Assembly: GCA_037974335.1 (NCBI GenBank)
Contig: CM075728.1
Location: 112,711,476 to 112,775,475, forward strand
Source of the DNA: Prionace glauca
Lineage: Eukaryota > Chordata > Chondrichthyes > Carcharhiniformes > Carcharhinidae
Length of the DNA stretch: 64,000 nucleotides
Direction of reading: 5' to 3'
Position 1 is the first letter of the stretch. Every line of letters starts with the position of its first letter. A model generated the notes under the pieces. It did not search any database and had not been told where the DNA came from. It worked only from the letters and a program-made list of their open reading frames with translations. Made by a program: the position numbers and the translations under genes. Shown in pieces: positions 44,361 through 55,260 of this stretch.

Positions 44361-44693
44361 TTCGGCCAGTGGTCAGTTTATCCACAGAAGACATCATCAT
44401 TCTGATTGGATCTGAGGGGACCTTGAGTTGTAACGTTACGGGATTTTATCCTGAGAAGCATGGACTCATCTGGCAAAAAATTCCAAACAAAGGCTCTAAG
44501 GAACCAAAGGAACTGAAAGAAAATATCTGCACTAGTGCCATCATTCGCAATAATAATGGAACCTACAATGTTGCCAGCAGAATAACAATAGTACCAGAAT
44601 TGGATGATAATGGAGATGTGTACAGGTGTTTTGTGACTCACCAATCAGCTGATCCTGGTGGTGTTTCACGAGAAAGTACACTCACAGTGATCG
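44361..44693 (+). CDS. ncr3lg1: B7-H6-like gene, C1-type Ig domain exon
   Basis: The acceptor is tttaatgcag at 44360 and the donor is gatcg|gtatgt at 44694. The exon is 333 bp, 111 codons, phase 1-1. C1 hallmarks within the exon: Cys24 (GTLSCNVTGFYPE), Trp38 (GLIWQK), and VYRCFVTH with Cys90. The FYP motif, an NGTYNVAS D/E-strand segment and a VxH after the F-strand Cys are typical of B7 and SIRP C1 domains; human B7-H6 has the same plan (SGFYPE, DGTFNVTS, YQCVVRH, from memory). Asn25-Val-Thr and Asn66-Gly-Thr are potential glycosylation sites. There is an extra Cys at 57. The domain stands between the V domain and the membrane. Confidence 0.88.
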
Positions 44694-46029
44694 GTATGTT
44701 CCTTTCTTTGCTAAAGATGTTTCAGGATGTTTTTATTAAAGTTTACAAACATTTAAGCCTATTTATTACCATTGGATTTCTACTTTAATTTGCATCTGAC
44801 TTAAAACAGGAATTCATCCTTTATTATTCCACAATTAAATGATTGTATGCAATAATTATTCAAATTAACCAGACAAAATTTAGCAATGATATGTGTTTAA
44901 AAGTTGTTTAATTGTACCACATGCTGGAGTTGTGTGCACATTGCTTTTAAAGTCAGTTTTATTAAACTGCTGACACCATTAGTCAAACAGGCTTATCTTT
45001 AAATAAGTGAAACCTGCTTGTGCCCAGGTATAGTGTTTAAGACAGTTTGAGAATGTTGGAAATTAAGAGACAATGAATACCATGAGATCCCATTTAATGG
45101 TTGCATTCCTGAAAATTTTGACTGTGAAACAACCTTGATTTCTATGGGAACTCAATGTTAAAGCTGGAGTTTAGTTTTCTTAGGCGCAAAGTGTCTGAAG
45201 GAAGGCATGTAAAAGCTTTCCCATACATGTACACTGCTGTGCATTCCTATCTGGAATAACTTGAAAAATAAAATAAATCATTGAACCTAGTAGAAATATT
45301 GTATGAATTCAGATTAGATAACTATAAATCAACCAAACAAACCCTGAGTAACATAGCTTTTGTGTCTCACCCACAGAAACTCAGCTCAATTTTTTGCTTG
45401 CTTTCCTTTTGCACACTGTCTCTGTCTCCTTTCCCATTCTGTCTGTCTCTTTCTTTTCCTAATCCCTGTCTCGATTTACTATCCTGTCTAATCCCCATCC
45501 TGCCCCAACTTAGAGGCGTGCCCTGACTGACTCCCAGTCTGAGGCTGCAGCTGAGCCCATTGCCTCGACTTCTTCCTGATCATCTACAGAGGCAGAGTCC
45601 AGTCCTGGGCCATGGATTGCATTGGATGGGGAAGGAGGTGGATTTAGCTGGCATCTCCCTTGCTGTCTCCTTCTCCACACCTTGTCCCTAGACACCCCCT
45701 CCCCACTCATACACATACACTTGCACCCTCAAAGTTTTCTTGCACATCACCATCTAATTAGTACTCAGAAACTTCCCACACTAAGCCAACATGCCACTGC
45801 TCTGAGTGGCACTGATTGTCCTGGCTAAGACTCTGTGTATTAGGCTCCCTGGCCTTGCCTCTGCTGAAGGTAGTGGCACGGCCTGTATCAGACTATGGTA
45901 AGGGTGGGGACTGCCAAAGTGCAAATGATGTAAACATGAAAATGATGACACCGTGGAAAAAGCAGGGCCAAAATATCAAGGTTTCCCTAACAGATATTAA
46001 ACCAAATGGGTTTTTCCAACAATCAATTT
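44694..46029. other. Intron, no exon seen
   Basis: AT-rich to 45300, then a pyrimidine-rich segment (45390-45720). The 68- to 81-aa frames are low-complexity and not called. Confidence 0.4.
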
Positions 46030-46165
46030 ATGGTCATTTTTAGAATTTTAATTTCTGTTGTTTTATTGAGTTTTTATATTCTACCATCTGCCATAATGGG
46101 ATTTGAACCCAGTTCCCCAGAGCATCACTCGGGCTGTCAGAATTACTAGTCCATCCTCCCTGAAG
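46030..46165 (-). repeat. SINE fragment (LINE-tail family), antisense
   Basis: It holds the reversed head: ccataatgggatttgaaccc, agttccccagagcatcactc, 'tgtcagaattactagtcc'. The 3' tail is missing. Confidence 0.55.
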
Positions 46166-46236
46166 AGTTTTGTTGCAGAATTTGCCACGCCACTAGCTAA
46201 GCTATTCCAGTATAATAAAAAAATTTAGCACAGATG

Positions 46237-46610
46237 TCAATGTGATAAATTGCCTGTCCACAAAAAAAAGGATAAATTTAAGCCAATCAATTACTGCCCC
46301 ATCAATCTACTCTCAAAAATCAGCAAAGAAATGGAAAGCATCACTATGAAGCGGCACTTACTCCGCAACAACCTGCTCTCTGATGTTCAATTTGGGTTTC
46401 ACCATGGGCACTCAGCTCCCGAATGTATTACAGCCTTGGTCATGAATAACAGAACTGAAATTGAGAGGGAAGGTGTGAGTGACAGTCCTTGATATCATGG
46501 CAACATTTGCCCAAGTGCGCCACAAAGGAGTTCTGGAAACCTGAAGTCAGTGGGAATCAAGGAGTGCAGGGAAGCTTTCCATGGGTTAGAGTGCAACCTG
46601 CAAACAGCGT
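46237..46610 (+). mobile_element. LINE RT fragment
   Basis: The + strand encodes KPINYCPINLLSKISKEMES, MKRHLLRNNLLSDVQFGFHH and GHSAPECITALV, an RT segment (fingers/palm entry). The same LINE family gives the C-terminal fragments at 11448 and 37330. The fragment probably resumes at 47153 after the retrocopy. Confidence 0.75.
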
Positions 46611-46623
46611 TTCCCACTCTACT

Positions 46624-47137
46624 GCTGCTGGAAGGTCATCAACTCGGTGAAGGACGCACTTTGGTCCGCCCGAAACTTGCTGATCTTCCAGCAGAAAGAA
46701 CTGTCCTCGACCGAGTGTTGCAGACTGGCACATTCCAAGGTCCAGGACTACGTGCTAAGGGATGGGCTGAAGCTTGGGGCAGCCGCCGCAAAGGTACAAT
46801 GGGGAAAGGCCACACTGTAAGGCCTTTAACAGAGGCAGACCGAGGGCCCGGGAACTGCAGAATACCCTCGACCTGCGTAACTGTGTGCCAACCTGACCAC
46901 TAACGGCACACAGTAATCTATTGAGACATGTGAACTGAAATGCAAACCTTGTAAATAGTATTTGTAATATTGAGACATAGATATAGTTTTGTAAGTATTG
47001 AAAGTAGACACTGTAATTTGGATAGATCTGTAAAAAATGTTTTGATTTGCTATTCGATTTGCTATTGTATATTTGAAATGGATTAGTTGAGTTTTTTTTT
47101 TATGAATAAAGTATATTTTTGAAATAAAAAAAAAAAA
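46624..47137 (+). mobile_element. Poly(A)-tailed retrocopy with a 15-bp TSD
   Basis: The 514-bp insert ends with atgaataaagtatatttttg and a run of A. The direct repeat gtttcccactctact flanks it (46609-46623 and 47138-47152). The first 280 bases are GC-rich and open in part, with a peptide like SVKDALWSARNLLIFQQKEL and HSKVQDYVLRDGLKLGAAAA in one frame; the rest is an AT-rich 3' UTR. It may be the 3' end of an mRNA-like element or a processed copy of a gene. I do not recognise the source. Confidence 0.75.
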
Positions 47138-47152
47138 GTTTCCCACTCTACT

Positions 47153-47674
47153 TTTAAGAGGGCAGTTGCCTCAGTAAATCCTAGATGACCTGCATGAAAG
47201 GTGCCACATTTGGGATCAACATTTCCAGATTGGGAAGAAAAAAGCTTCGTCACTGTGCAAGTTCAGGCTGAAGTTGACCATAGTTCCTTATTTGCCTGCC
47301 CAGTCTTTGGTTAAAACTGTCTTTGAAAAATCTTTACTCTAATTTCCATTATTCTTGTTTTCACCACACCAATATGCATGCAAATGAACTGACCTATGAA
47401 ATATAGAGCAAATACCTCTCTGGGTCGTCAGTAATTGCAGCTTATTTTCATTGGTGCAAAAGGAGTGTGATTCACTGCATTTTTGGGTTATTTAGAGAAT
47501 TTGTTAACAGCACAAATCTGTAATTTCAGATTCCTTAAAGACTTTCATATATTTAAATATCTTAAATTATGATTTTTTTAAAATGGAGTAATCTGAGAAC
47601 ACATTTGGTGCAAGTGACAGTTTATTGTGGCAAATTTAATCTAAATGCTTCTGTATTTCTTTTTCAACTTTCAG
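47153..47674. other. Intron; possible continuation of the LINE fragment
   Basis: Bases 47153-47330 (gggcagttgcctcagtaaat and onward) could be the rest of the LINE at 46237. The remainder is AT-rich and includes the polypyrimidine tract before the transmembrane exon. Confidence 0.35.
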
Positions 47675-47788
47675 AGCCTGAGGAATATTCACCAGTGTCA
47701 GCAATTGTTGGAAGTGTAATTGCTACACTGATAATATGTGGACTATTGTTTCTCGCTGCAGCTTTCTACTGGTGCAGATTGAGAAGAG
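47675..47788 (+). CDS. ncr3lg1: B7-H6-like gene, transmembrane exon
   Basis: The acceptor is aactttcag at 47674 and the donor is agaag|gt... at 47789 (gtaatg). The exon is 114 bp, 38 codons, phase 1-1. The peptide is an acidic stalk (EPEEYSP), a hydrophobic helix of about 25 residues (VSAIVGSVIATLIICGLLFL, AAAFYW) and a basic stop-transfer end (CRLRR). It lies in the right place after V and C1 for a type I membrane ligand. Because it is a multiple of three with equal phases, it can be skipped without breaking the frame. No charged residue sits inside the helix, so pairing with an ITAM adaptor is not suggested. Confidence 0.88.
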
Positions 47789-48095
47789 GTAATGTATATA
47801 CTGGTGAAACCTTTTTATTGTGCAGTAATTTTGTATTTGTATGGACATTGTTCTTGTCATTCTTTTGGCCTTGTATGTTTGTGTACCCAGCACGTTGTTC
47901 AGCACAGAGTTAGGAAAAGCAACCTGGAGTTAACATTTAGCTCTGGACAATCTGGCTGCAAATTACATGCCAGTGTTTCTATGGAAATGAATTTTTGTAT
48001 TGTCAAATGTAAAGCGCCATCATTAACCAGTGCAATTTTGGTTTAAGAAATATTCTTTCATGTTCTTAAGCACAGTAATTTAGAATCACCACTAA

Positions 48096-48470
48096 CAGGA
48101 TGCTGCGATCAAGTCAAAAAGGCATTCTCCCCATCATAGAAATGAATACTGTGGTATATGAATTTTGGTGCCAGTGCAATCTTTGGTATATACAGAGACT
48201 ATCAGATTGTGTCAAACAGCTGTTCCCTTCCGTTGTTCGCAAGAGGCATGGTGCAGACTGCAATCGACTACTATGTGCTTGCAAAACTCAAAACAATGTC
48301 AACATTAAATGTAATTCCACAATTGGACATTTGCTAAATAAACCTCAATGTTCTAAGGATTATGCTGACAAGCAATTTTGGATGTACTGAAGGATATATA
48401 TTAATTCACAGGGCCCTGTTCTTTGCGAACAGACACACGCATTGGGATTGTTTCAACTAAAAATAATGTG
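48096..48470 (+). mobile_element. Penelope-like element fragment, GIY-YIG endonuclease region
   Basis: A 96-aa frame reads NTVVYEFWCQCNLWYIQRLS, DCVKQLFPSVVRKRH, LCACKTQNNVNIKCNSTIGH and LNKPQCSKDYADKQF. The VVYxFxCxC..YI.R.....R.KQH..P.. pattern is that of the C-terminal GIY-YIG domain of Penelope-like retroelements. Key positions are altered (YIQR, DCVKQL), so it is decayed. Confidence 0.7.
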
Positions 48471-48794
48471 ACAGCAATTCACTAGTTCATTCTTCAGGAT
48501 AATGCTTTGACCAGAGTCATGTTGCCTGGTTTGAATTGGCAGTCACCATTAACTGATGCATTCTCCATGGTAATGTCCCTACCGATCAAGAGTCCGCTTG
48601 CCAACCAATCAGCATTTCATCTGATTTGTGGTTCACTTTACATTTGGTATTCTTGCAAATTATCCAAATTGAGTGCAAGATGAAAGTGTACTTCTTTTTC
48701 AGCAATGTTGAAATTCAGTACTGCCAAATGACTAACTTAGAATCAAGAAATGGTACAATAGAAGTGGATTGGCTCATTGGATCCATTCTGGGTC

Positions 48795-49240
48795 TCTGCA
48801 GGAGATAGTTCCACTCCCTGCTCTTGCCCCTTAAGCCAATTCAGTACGATCATGACTGGTCTGATTGTGGCTTTAACTCTCTTTTCCTGCCTGACCCTGG
48901 GAGCTGCACTGAAAAGCCTCCCTCCTGTTCATCACTAATCTCTGACTCCTATCACCTTAGCCAATTTCATATCCACTGTGCCACTATCCAGTTCATTCCA
49001 TAGGTTTCAACTCTGCTAACAAGTCTATTAAGTGATACTTACATAAATGTATCTATCTCTTACAACATTCCCTTTATAAATCCTCTCCGTTATCGATACA
49101 AAATAAGTTAAACATAATTTGGGTTTAACAATTCTACGTTGATTTTCTAAATTAATCCACATTTATCCCAACAGATTTTGTCTAGAAACATTATTTCTAA
49201 AAGCTTCCTTTATCACTCTGGTTGAATTGTCTGGACTGCA
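48795..49240 (-). mobile_element. CR1-like LINE 3' end, antisense, old
   Basis: The reversed tail is recognisable (cagtacgatcatgactggtc, 'tgattgtggctttaactctc'), with a decayed C-terminus behind it. The right limit is a guess. Confidence 0.55.
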
Positions 49241-49284
49241 ATTGCAGGATTTATCTCTTCACCTTTTATTGAAGAATGACATAG

Positions 49285-49545
49285 TTTTTTATTTATTAGT
49301 GTCACAGGCAGGCTTACATTAATGAAGTTACTGTGAAAATTCTCTAGTCACCACACTCCAGCACCAGTTCGGGTACACTGAGGGAGAATTTAGCATGGGA
49401 GGAAACCAGAGATCCAGAGGACACACATACAGACATGGGGAGAACATACAAACTTCACACAGGCAATGATTCAAGCTAGGAATTGAACCTGGATGCCTGA
49501 CGCTGTGAGGCAGCAGTGCTATCCCTGTGCCACCCAGCATTTGCA
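49285..49545 (-). repeat. tRNA-derived SINE, antisense
   Basis: It begins with ttttatttattagtgtcaca, has gggagaatttagcatgggag and ends with the reversed B box (gaattgaacctggatgcc) and 'gcagtgctatccctgtgccaccc'. Confidence 0.82.
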
Positions 49546-50468
49546 ATTCCTCTGTTCTCTTGCGCCACTCTCATATTTCTGGATATAATGATGAAACTCT
49601 GCTGCAAATTTCAAAAAAATGTGCATTTTTAATGTGCCCTGCAAGTGGCATCATTTTAAATATTTGAAAATTACTTATAAAAGATCCAGAATTGTTTGCT
49701 CATTTTATTAGTGTACAGTAAACCATTTCAAGAAAAATAGTATTCAAAACTTATAAAAATTTGACTATTGGTGTTTCTGTGCCAAAAAAGGCTGATTGGA
49801 AAAGAAGGTTGGAAATAGAAACATTAAAATGTTGGAAACTCTCAGCAGATCTGGCTGATTTGGAGGCATCACTAACCTGAGGCACTGATTGTCTCTCTCT
49901 ACAGATGCTGTAAGACCTTTCTTGAAGCCGTACAGGGCTTGGGTAAAGAGATTGACTTGACCTTGGGCCATGGCCAATTGTGTTGATGGGGCCAGCTTTA
50001 GCACATAACTTTCTAAACTAGCTCAAAAAAGTCACAGAAATTTGATTTGTGCTGATTGCAGTTTGCACTGCTTTGGTTGTCTGTAATAAATCTTCGGAGA
50101 CAAAAGTCCCTTCACCAAAATCCCTTTATTTATAAGTCTGACAACAGCATACAGAGTGCTTTCAGTTAGCAGTCTATACTAGGAGTCCCAGAGGAACTGA
50201 CACTCCTGGTGAAATACAAAGCAAGAGGCTCCCTGATTAGCTCATCAGTTCTAACAGGCCAAACTCAATTGCCTGATTAAAGTCATTACATTGTCTTTGG
50301 CTGAAATGACTTGGGGAATAAAGCAGCACAACCTAGTTGAAACCTCTATCCTGTGTAGCTACACAAAATATAATGTCTTCTATATATACTCAGTCAGTAA
50401 CCTAGCAAGAAAATAAACAAATCAAAAAATGAGTGTTTAAACTGTTAACTTTTATTTTGTTTTATTAG
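49546..50468. other. Intron; short repeat pieces, no exon seen
   Basis: Bases 49805-49860 carry the 'ttggaaactctcagcagatctgg' repeat phrase also found at 10640 and 63255. Bases 50100-50330 may be a further dispersed repeat. No splice-bounded Ig frame is present. Confidence 0.4.
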
Positions 50469-50894
50469 TTCATCCAGAAATTACTGTGAACACACCTTCC
50501 ATCATTTGCCACTCAGAAGAAGCTACCATGAGTTACCAAATTCTGAAGTTCAGGCCTTGTGAAATTACAATTCTTTTATGCATGAAGAGGAGGGGGGATC
50601 AAAAGGAAAAAACGATTTTTGAATGGAACACCTCGGAGAAGAAAACCAGTTTACCGTCCAGAGATACAACCAATGAAGTGCAGCTTCTTATCAATGGCAT
50701 CGAAGGAGACACATCCTTTCGGCCATTGCAGCCAGTATTTTCTGATAACAGAGATGGAACCTTCAACGTACAGGGCGATATCAAAATGTATCCTGATGTA
50801 TTCAGAGATGATGGGGCTGAATTAATTTTCCAGGTTCAGCATAAAACCTCTGCACAACCTGCTGTGAAATTTGTAACACTGGATGTTAGAGGAG
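50469..50894 (+). CDS. Array exon 1: C1-like Ig domain downstream of the TM exon
   Basis: The acceptor is tttattag at 50468 and the donor is gaggag|gtaaac at 50895. The exon is 426 bp, 142 codons, phase 1-1, longer than a usual C1 exon. The B-strand Cys (ILLCMKRRG) is 15 residues before the core Trp (IFEWNTSE). A DGTFNVQGDIKMYPDVF segment fits D/E strands. The F strand reads LIFQVQHKT, so the second canonical Cys is replaced by Phe while the VxH signature remains. Two further Cys (IICH and RPCEI) lie before the B strand. The domain is clearly of the C1 type but cannot form the usual disulfide. It lies 2.7 kb after the transmembrane exon, on the same strand and in the same phase. Confidence 0.78.
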
Positions 50895-51136
50895 GTAAAC
50901 CATGAACATTATTATCAATGTTCTTTGAATCCAGTCTGGATTTATTTTGTTAACCTGTGTCTTTGAATATATGAAGTGACATGTGCTTAATAGTAATAAA
51001 GCAGTTCTGCCATCTGTAGTCTCCAAATTATGGAAAAATCCACCTGTGAAATAGTATTTTCTCACTCTTACTAATGCTGAAAATTATTTTGGATTAAATT
51101 GTTGACTGTTTTCTGTTTTGTTTTTTGTTCCCAAAG

Positions 51137-51514
51137 TTCCACCAAAAGTTTCAAACATTGTTGCGCCGCTTCAAACTCATCATAATGAACCTGTGGCCTT
51201 GACTTGTTCAATCAATGGCTTTAAACCAAGACCATTAACAATAATATGGCAACAAATGAGGATGACTGAGTTGAAAGAAATTGTTCGTTTGGATCAGAAC
51301 AACAGGACAATTTTTGCTTCTGACCATGGGATGATGCAGAAGTATAAACATCAAATAAGTGAGATTGAGTATGAAGATAAATCATTTGGCATCACCAGTA
51401 TCCTAATTATTATGCCAGATATACTTCAAGACCAGGACACAAAGTATATCTGTGAGGTAGAACATGAATGCACTAAGAGTGTGGAGAAGAAAGAAATAAC
51501 GTTACATGTTACTG
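51137..51514 (+). CDS. Array exon 2: C1-type Ig domain
   Basis: The acceptor is ttcccaaag at 51136 and the donor is actg|gtatgt at 51515. The exon is 378 bp, 126 codons, phase 1-1. It opens PPKVSNIVAP and has the full set: VALTCSINGFKP, TIIWQQ, and YICEVEHECTKS. Both canonical Cys and Trp are present, and the VEHE motif is typical of C1 domains of SIRP, B7 and immunoglobulin type. The C-to-E loop region is long (about 50 residues from the Trp to the ITSILI strand), with a potential glycosylation site NRT. It lies only 242 bases after array exon 1. Confidence 0.85.
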
Positions 51515-51732
51515 GTATGTAATATTTTGAACATTTTTAATGAGTGAAGAGGCCTGAGCATGATATTTCTCCAACTGAGGTTATTGTGTAACTTTTTGGC
51601 CCCATTCTGAATTTTCAAAGGATTAAAGTATCTGGCCATTGGCTGAGATAGGATAGAATCTAGACCCCAATATCTCTAATCTGTCTCCGTTTAAAATCTA
51701 CAGTAAGTTTGTTTTTCCTGTTTCTTATTCAG

Positions 51733-52041
51733 CCCCTCCAAAACTGGACAAGATAACATGTGAAGAAAAAAGAATTGCAGGAGAGCCCATAACTTTATAC
51801 TGTCGAATACATTCTTTCTACCCCAAGAACATCAGAGTTACTTGGCTCAAAAGTGGTGTAACAATGACAGAAGCATCTGAAGAAAGTGAGCCAACTCAGG
51901 GAAGAGATGGACTCTATTACTTGACAAGTAGTGTGAAGACTGTACTGACCAGGGCTGATGTTGAGAAGCAGTACACGTGCCAAGTAGAACATGAAAGCCT
52001 AGTAGTGTCATCGGAAGTTAACTGGGTGCTTGATCAACTGG
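51733..52041 (+). CDS. Array exon 3: canonical C1-type Ig domain
   Basis: The acceptor is tcttattcag at 51732 and the donor is caactg|gt.. at 52042 (gtaagc). The exon is 309 bp, 103 codons, phase 1-1. It is the most regular domain of the array: PPKLDKITCEE, ITLYCRIHSFYPKNIRVTW, GLYYLTSSVKTVL and QYTCQVEHESLVVSSE. Cys, Trp, Cys and the CQVEHE signature are all intact. Such a domain is under evident selection as a folding unit, which argues against the array being wholly decayed. It follows the previous exon by 218 bases, so array exons 1-3 form a tight group. Confidence 0.88.
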
Positions 52042-53417
52042 GTAAGCAACCGTTACCACAAACAAAAATAAATATGCTTACTGGATGAAAATCAAGTCAA
52101 ATGAGAAAGTGACTCATGTTTATACTTTTATCGCATTTTCTTTATCATGAATCACAGCCAAAACAAATCGCACATTATGTAACAAGGAAATTATATGACA
52201 AAAAGCTAAATTTTACTTTTAGACAGTAGATGTCGCATTGATTTTTACACAAACCACCCCCCGCCCTCCCCAAACCCAACATATAGCTACACAGTTCTAT
52301 AAAACATTGTCCTTTATTAGTGCAGGGAGTCCTATCTGACAGCAGCTTTCACCTTCATGTTTCATGAACATCAGCGCCAACACATATTTCTATGAACCCT
52401 CTTCCCCCTCCAGTCACGACGGTCTGATGGTGTAGCTTTCCAGACCTCAGAGTTCTTTTTCAACTGGTAAAATTAGAACACTTTGCAGTTTTGCCACTTC
52501 TGGGAACACATTCAGTCTTTAAGCATCTCCAAGCTCTTCATACAGTTTTCCAGGTTTTGTATACTCATCACCAGTTTGCACAGTACCTCAGAAGAGTTCC
52601 CATCTTCTATTTTTCTGCCAAACAGGCAAAAGTGATCTTCTCTGTGGAAGAAATCACTTGTATTTCACCTTTCTGTATTTGTACTTCTTCTGCATTCATG
52701 CACCAAGTATCTTCACCCTCCAACTCATCTGCTTGTGGCACTCCTTTGAACCTAGCTGCCAGCCACACAACTTCTTTGTTAACTTCCTTTCTATTTATAC
52801 TGTTTCCAGGTCAAGGGTTGCCAGGTCACATGGACCTGCATTTCTTATTATTTAAAGGAAATTTCAGTAATTTCTTTTACAATTGATACAGATGTTTAAA
52901 ACTCTTCAAAACATTTACAGATTCCACATAATTTTCAAGGAATTACATTTTTTTTGTGTTCTGCTTCTGTGTTAAAGGCTTTTTTGAAAAATAGTAGAGC
53001 ATCTGACAGGTATTATTTTAAAGGGCTCTTTCTCATTTAGGGATTTATATTGTTTGTGTAGCAGGTTTCTGTGAGCTGATAACATAATAGCCTGGGGAAA
53101 ATCTGGTGCAGGAAATGCAGTTATATATCTCAAAGAACAACACAGCACGGGAAACTGGCCCTGTTTTATCTGGTGAATGAAAGATTAGGGTTGAATAGCC
53201 TCTGAGCATTCATTGTTCAATCTTAGAAATGACAAGTAATAATGTCCTGCAGATGCCGGAGCAACTGTGGTCTGGGACGCTGTGAGGGAGTAAAAACCAA
53301 AGCAGAGAAAAATGATATTTTGTTCAAGACGTCAATGTTTGAAAGTTTATCAAAGTGCACTAGAGTATTGATTCAGTTATGCAATCCCACTAACACTGTT
53401 TATTTTACATATGTCAG
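52042..53417. other. Intron; possible dispersed repeat, no exon
   Basis: Bases 52290-52870 look like a repeat in reverse (a poly-A-signal-like 'taataaagg' on the minus strand near 52316). The 131-aa + frame at 52491 has no domain. The rest is AT-rich. Confidence 0.35.
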
Positions 53418-53738
53418 TGTCCAAGCCAAAGATAACAGAGGTTATAGCAGATCCTGTTCACCCAGAAGTGGGAAAACCTGTAACACTTTCCTGCAAAGCA
53501 TTCAACTTCTTCCCAGAAGACAACAAAATACTCTGGTTCAAAGGGTTTGAAAAAACTGAAGATGGAGTTCAAACAGATGAAATTCAGTTGGATAAAGCAA
53601 CTGGTTTATACTCTAGATGGTCCAAAAGGACATTTATTCCAACTTATTTGGACCACGGAAAAGAGTTCAAAATGCAAATCCTTCACTCTGAAACTTCAAA
53701 CAGACCTATCTCATCCAGCCATTTTCTGAAAATAATGG
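53418..53738 (+). CDS. Array exon 4: C1-like Ig domain lacking the F-strand Cys
   Basis: The acceptor is catatgtcag at 53417 and the donor is aatg|gtaagc region, with gt at 53739... the reading frame gives phase 1-1 over 321 bp, 107 codons. Motifs: VSKPKITEVIADPVHP, VTLSCKAFNFFPEDNKILWF, TGLYSRWSKRTFIP and FKMQILHSETS. The first Cys and the Trp are present; at the F strand Met stands where Cys is expected (KMQILH in place of TCQVxH). The remaining Cys is unpaired within the domain. Confidence 0.8.
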
Positions 53739-54404
53739 GTAAGCAAGATCCCAGAAACCTCATAGTATCAATGATAGAATATTGAAAAGAGGTATGTTCC
53801 AAATTCATGAACGTGACATGTTTTAATAGAGGCTGTTTAAACAAAGATAACAGCCATTATAATCACTTCAGAAACTGTTACCCTTGAAAGAGAAATCTGA
53901 ACACGTTCTAACCAATAGAACTATGCCACAAAATTTCACTTTCTAAAAAAAACCCAGCTTTATTGTATCGAAGAAATTAAAGCGAGTACGATTAACTACA
54001 TATATTATGCGCTCAGGTTTACATCTTTTCCCCAAAGAATTCCCTTATAAGACACATCAATCTTAAAGTTATTTACTTCTGTATGGACCCCATAAATGTG
54101 CCACAGTCTTGGGAGTATTCTCAGAAGGAAAAATACTTAAAATCTGATGGGGGTAAAACCTGTGATGAGGCTAGGGACAAGGCTAGCCCGATGCACTAGG
54201 GGTGGGCTAATGCCTATGATCATGGTTCGCTTGAGTAAAGGATCAGAATAGCCAATAGATTAAACCAATGCCTTTATCTGATGCAATTTTTCAAAGCCAC
54301 CTTTGGCCTTTTAGCTAAGATGAAACGTTAGATCAAGCCCGGGAGGGGGATGCAATGTCTCATCATGTCAGCTTGGATCTTGTTTCATTGAGCCCAAGAA
54401 ACGG
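53739..54404. other. Intron, no exon seen
   Basis: AT-rich intron text without a recognised repeat or a splice-bounded frame. Confidence 0.4.
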
Positions 54405-54780
54405 TTATTCGTGCATTCATGGGAAATGGGCATTGCTGACTGACCAGCATTTATTGTTCATCTCTAATTGCTCCGGGATAGTTGAGAGTCAGCCACATTG
54501 CTGTGGGTCTGGAGTCACATGTGGGCCAGATCGAATAAGGAAGGCAGATTTCCTTCCCTTTCTTTCCAAAGGACATTATGAACCAGATAGGTTTTTTCCC
54601 AACAATTAACAATGGTTTCATGGTCATCAGTAGATTCTTAATTCCAGATTTTAGTTTTAATTGAATTCAAATTCCACCATCAGCCTTGGTGGGATTCGAA
54701 CTTGAGTCTCCAGAACATTAGCTAAGTTTCTGGATTAATAGTCTAACGATAATACCACTGGGCCATCAGTCCTCCAGTGC
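54405..54780 (-). repeat. SINE (LINE-tail family), antisense
   Basis: It reads ggcattgctgactgaccagc, atttattgttcatctctaat, gtctggagtcacatgtgggc, then the reversed head (gggattcgaacttgagtctc, 'ctaacgataataccactgggcca'). It is a nearly complete reversed counterpart of the copy at 7207-7557. Confidence 0.8.
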
Positions 54781-54989
54781 AAAGTCTTGTCAACTTGGGT
54801 CTTGTTTGTCCTTCATCTGGGGACCATGGTTGTCTTCATTTGAAATGACTTTTTTGATTAGAAATAAAGGTACCAAAAAAAACTTTATTTAACATCTCTG
54901 GACAGTGGCTGCCCCAGTCTTTTTCAAGTACTTCTAAGCTAATCTGTTTTGGATGCTTTATTTGCTGAAAGACTATAGGTACCATCGGG

Positions 54990-55260
54990 GAGTCGGTTAG
55001 CTCAGTTGGCTGGCTGCTTAGTTTATGATGTAGAGTGATGCTGACAACACAAGTTCAATTCCCAGACCAGTTGAGGTTACTCATTAATGCCTGCCTTCTC
55101 AACCATGCCCCTTGCCTGAGATGTGGCAATCCTCAGGTTAAATCAACAAGTAAAGCTCAGCTGTGAGACCTTGCAAGCTGAATTCTCTCCCACCCAGACA
55201 TCCTGCTGGCAGATTTTGAGATGGGAGAGGGTGCAGGCAATTTAACAATGGGGCAGACTG
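54990..55260 (+). repeat. Second SINE family (tRNA-derived), sense
   Basis: The A box is gttagctcagttggctggc and the B box is caagttcaattcccagacc, spaced as in a tRNA. The body continues with gccttctcaaccatgcccct and 'ggttaaatcaacaagtaaag'. It is the sense relative of 21400-21618. A tRNA clover-leaf is not preserved, so it is not a tRNA gene. Confidence 0.75.

Noticed and set aside
48096-48390. Host cysteine-rich exon of the Ig locus
   Set aside because: The pattern fits the GIY-YIG end of a Penelope-like element and there are no phase-1 splice sites around it.
50100-50340. Solo LTR in the intron before array exon 1
   Set aside because: Some features look repeat-like, but no defined ends or flanking duplication could be found by eye.
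54990-55080. tRNA gene (clear A and B boxes)
   Set aside because: The cloverleaf pairing is not kept and the sequence continues into a SINE body; a related copy occurs at 21400-21618.
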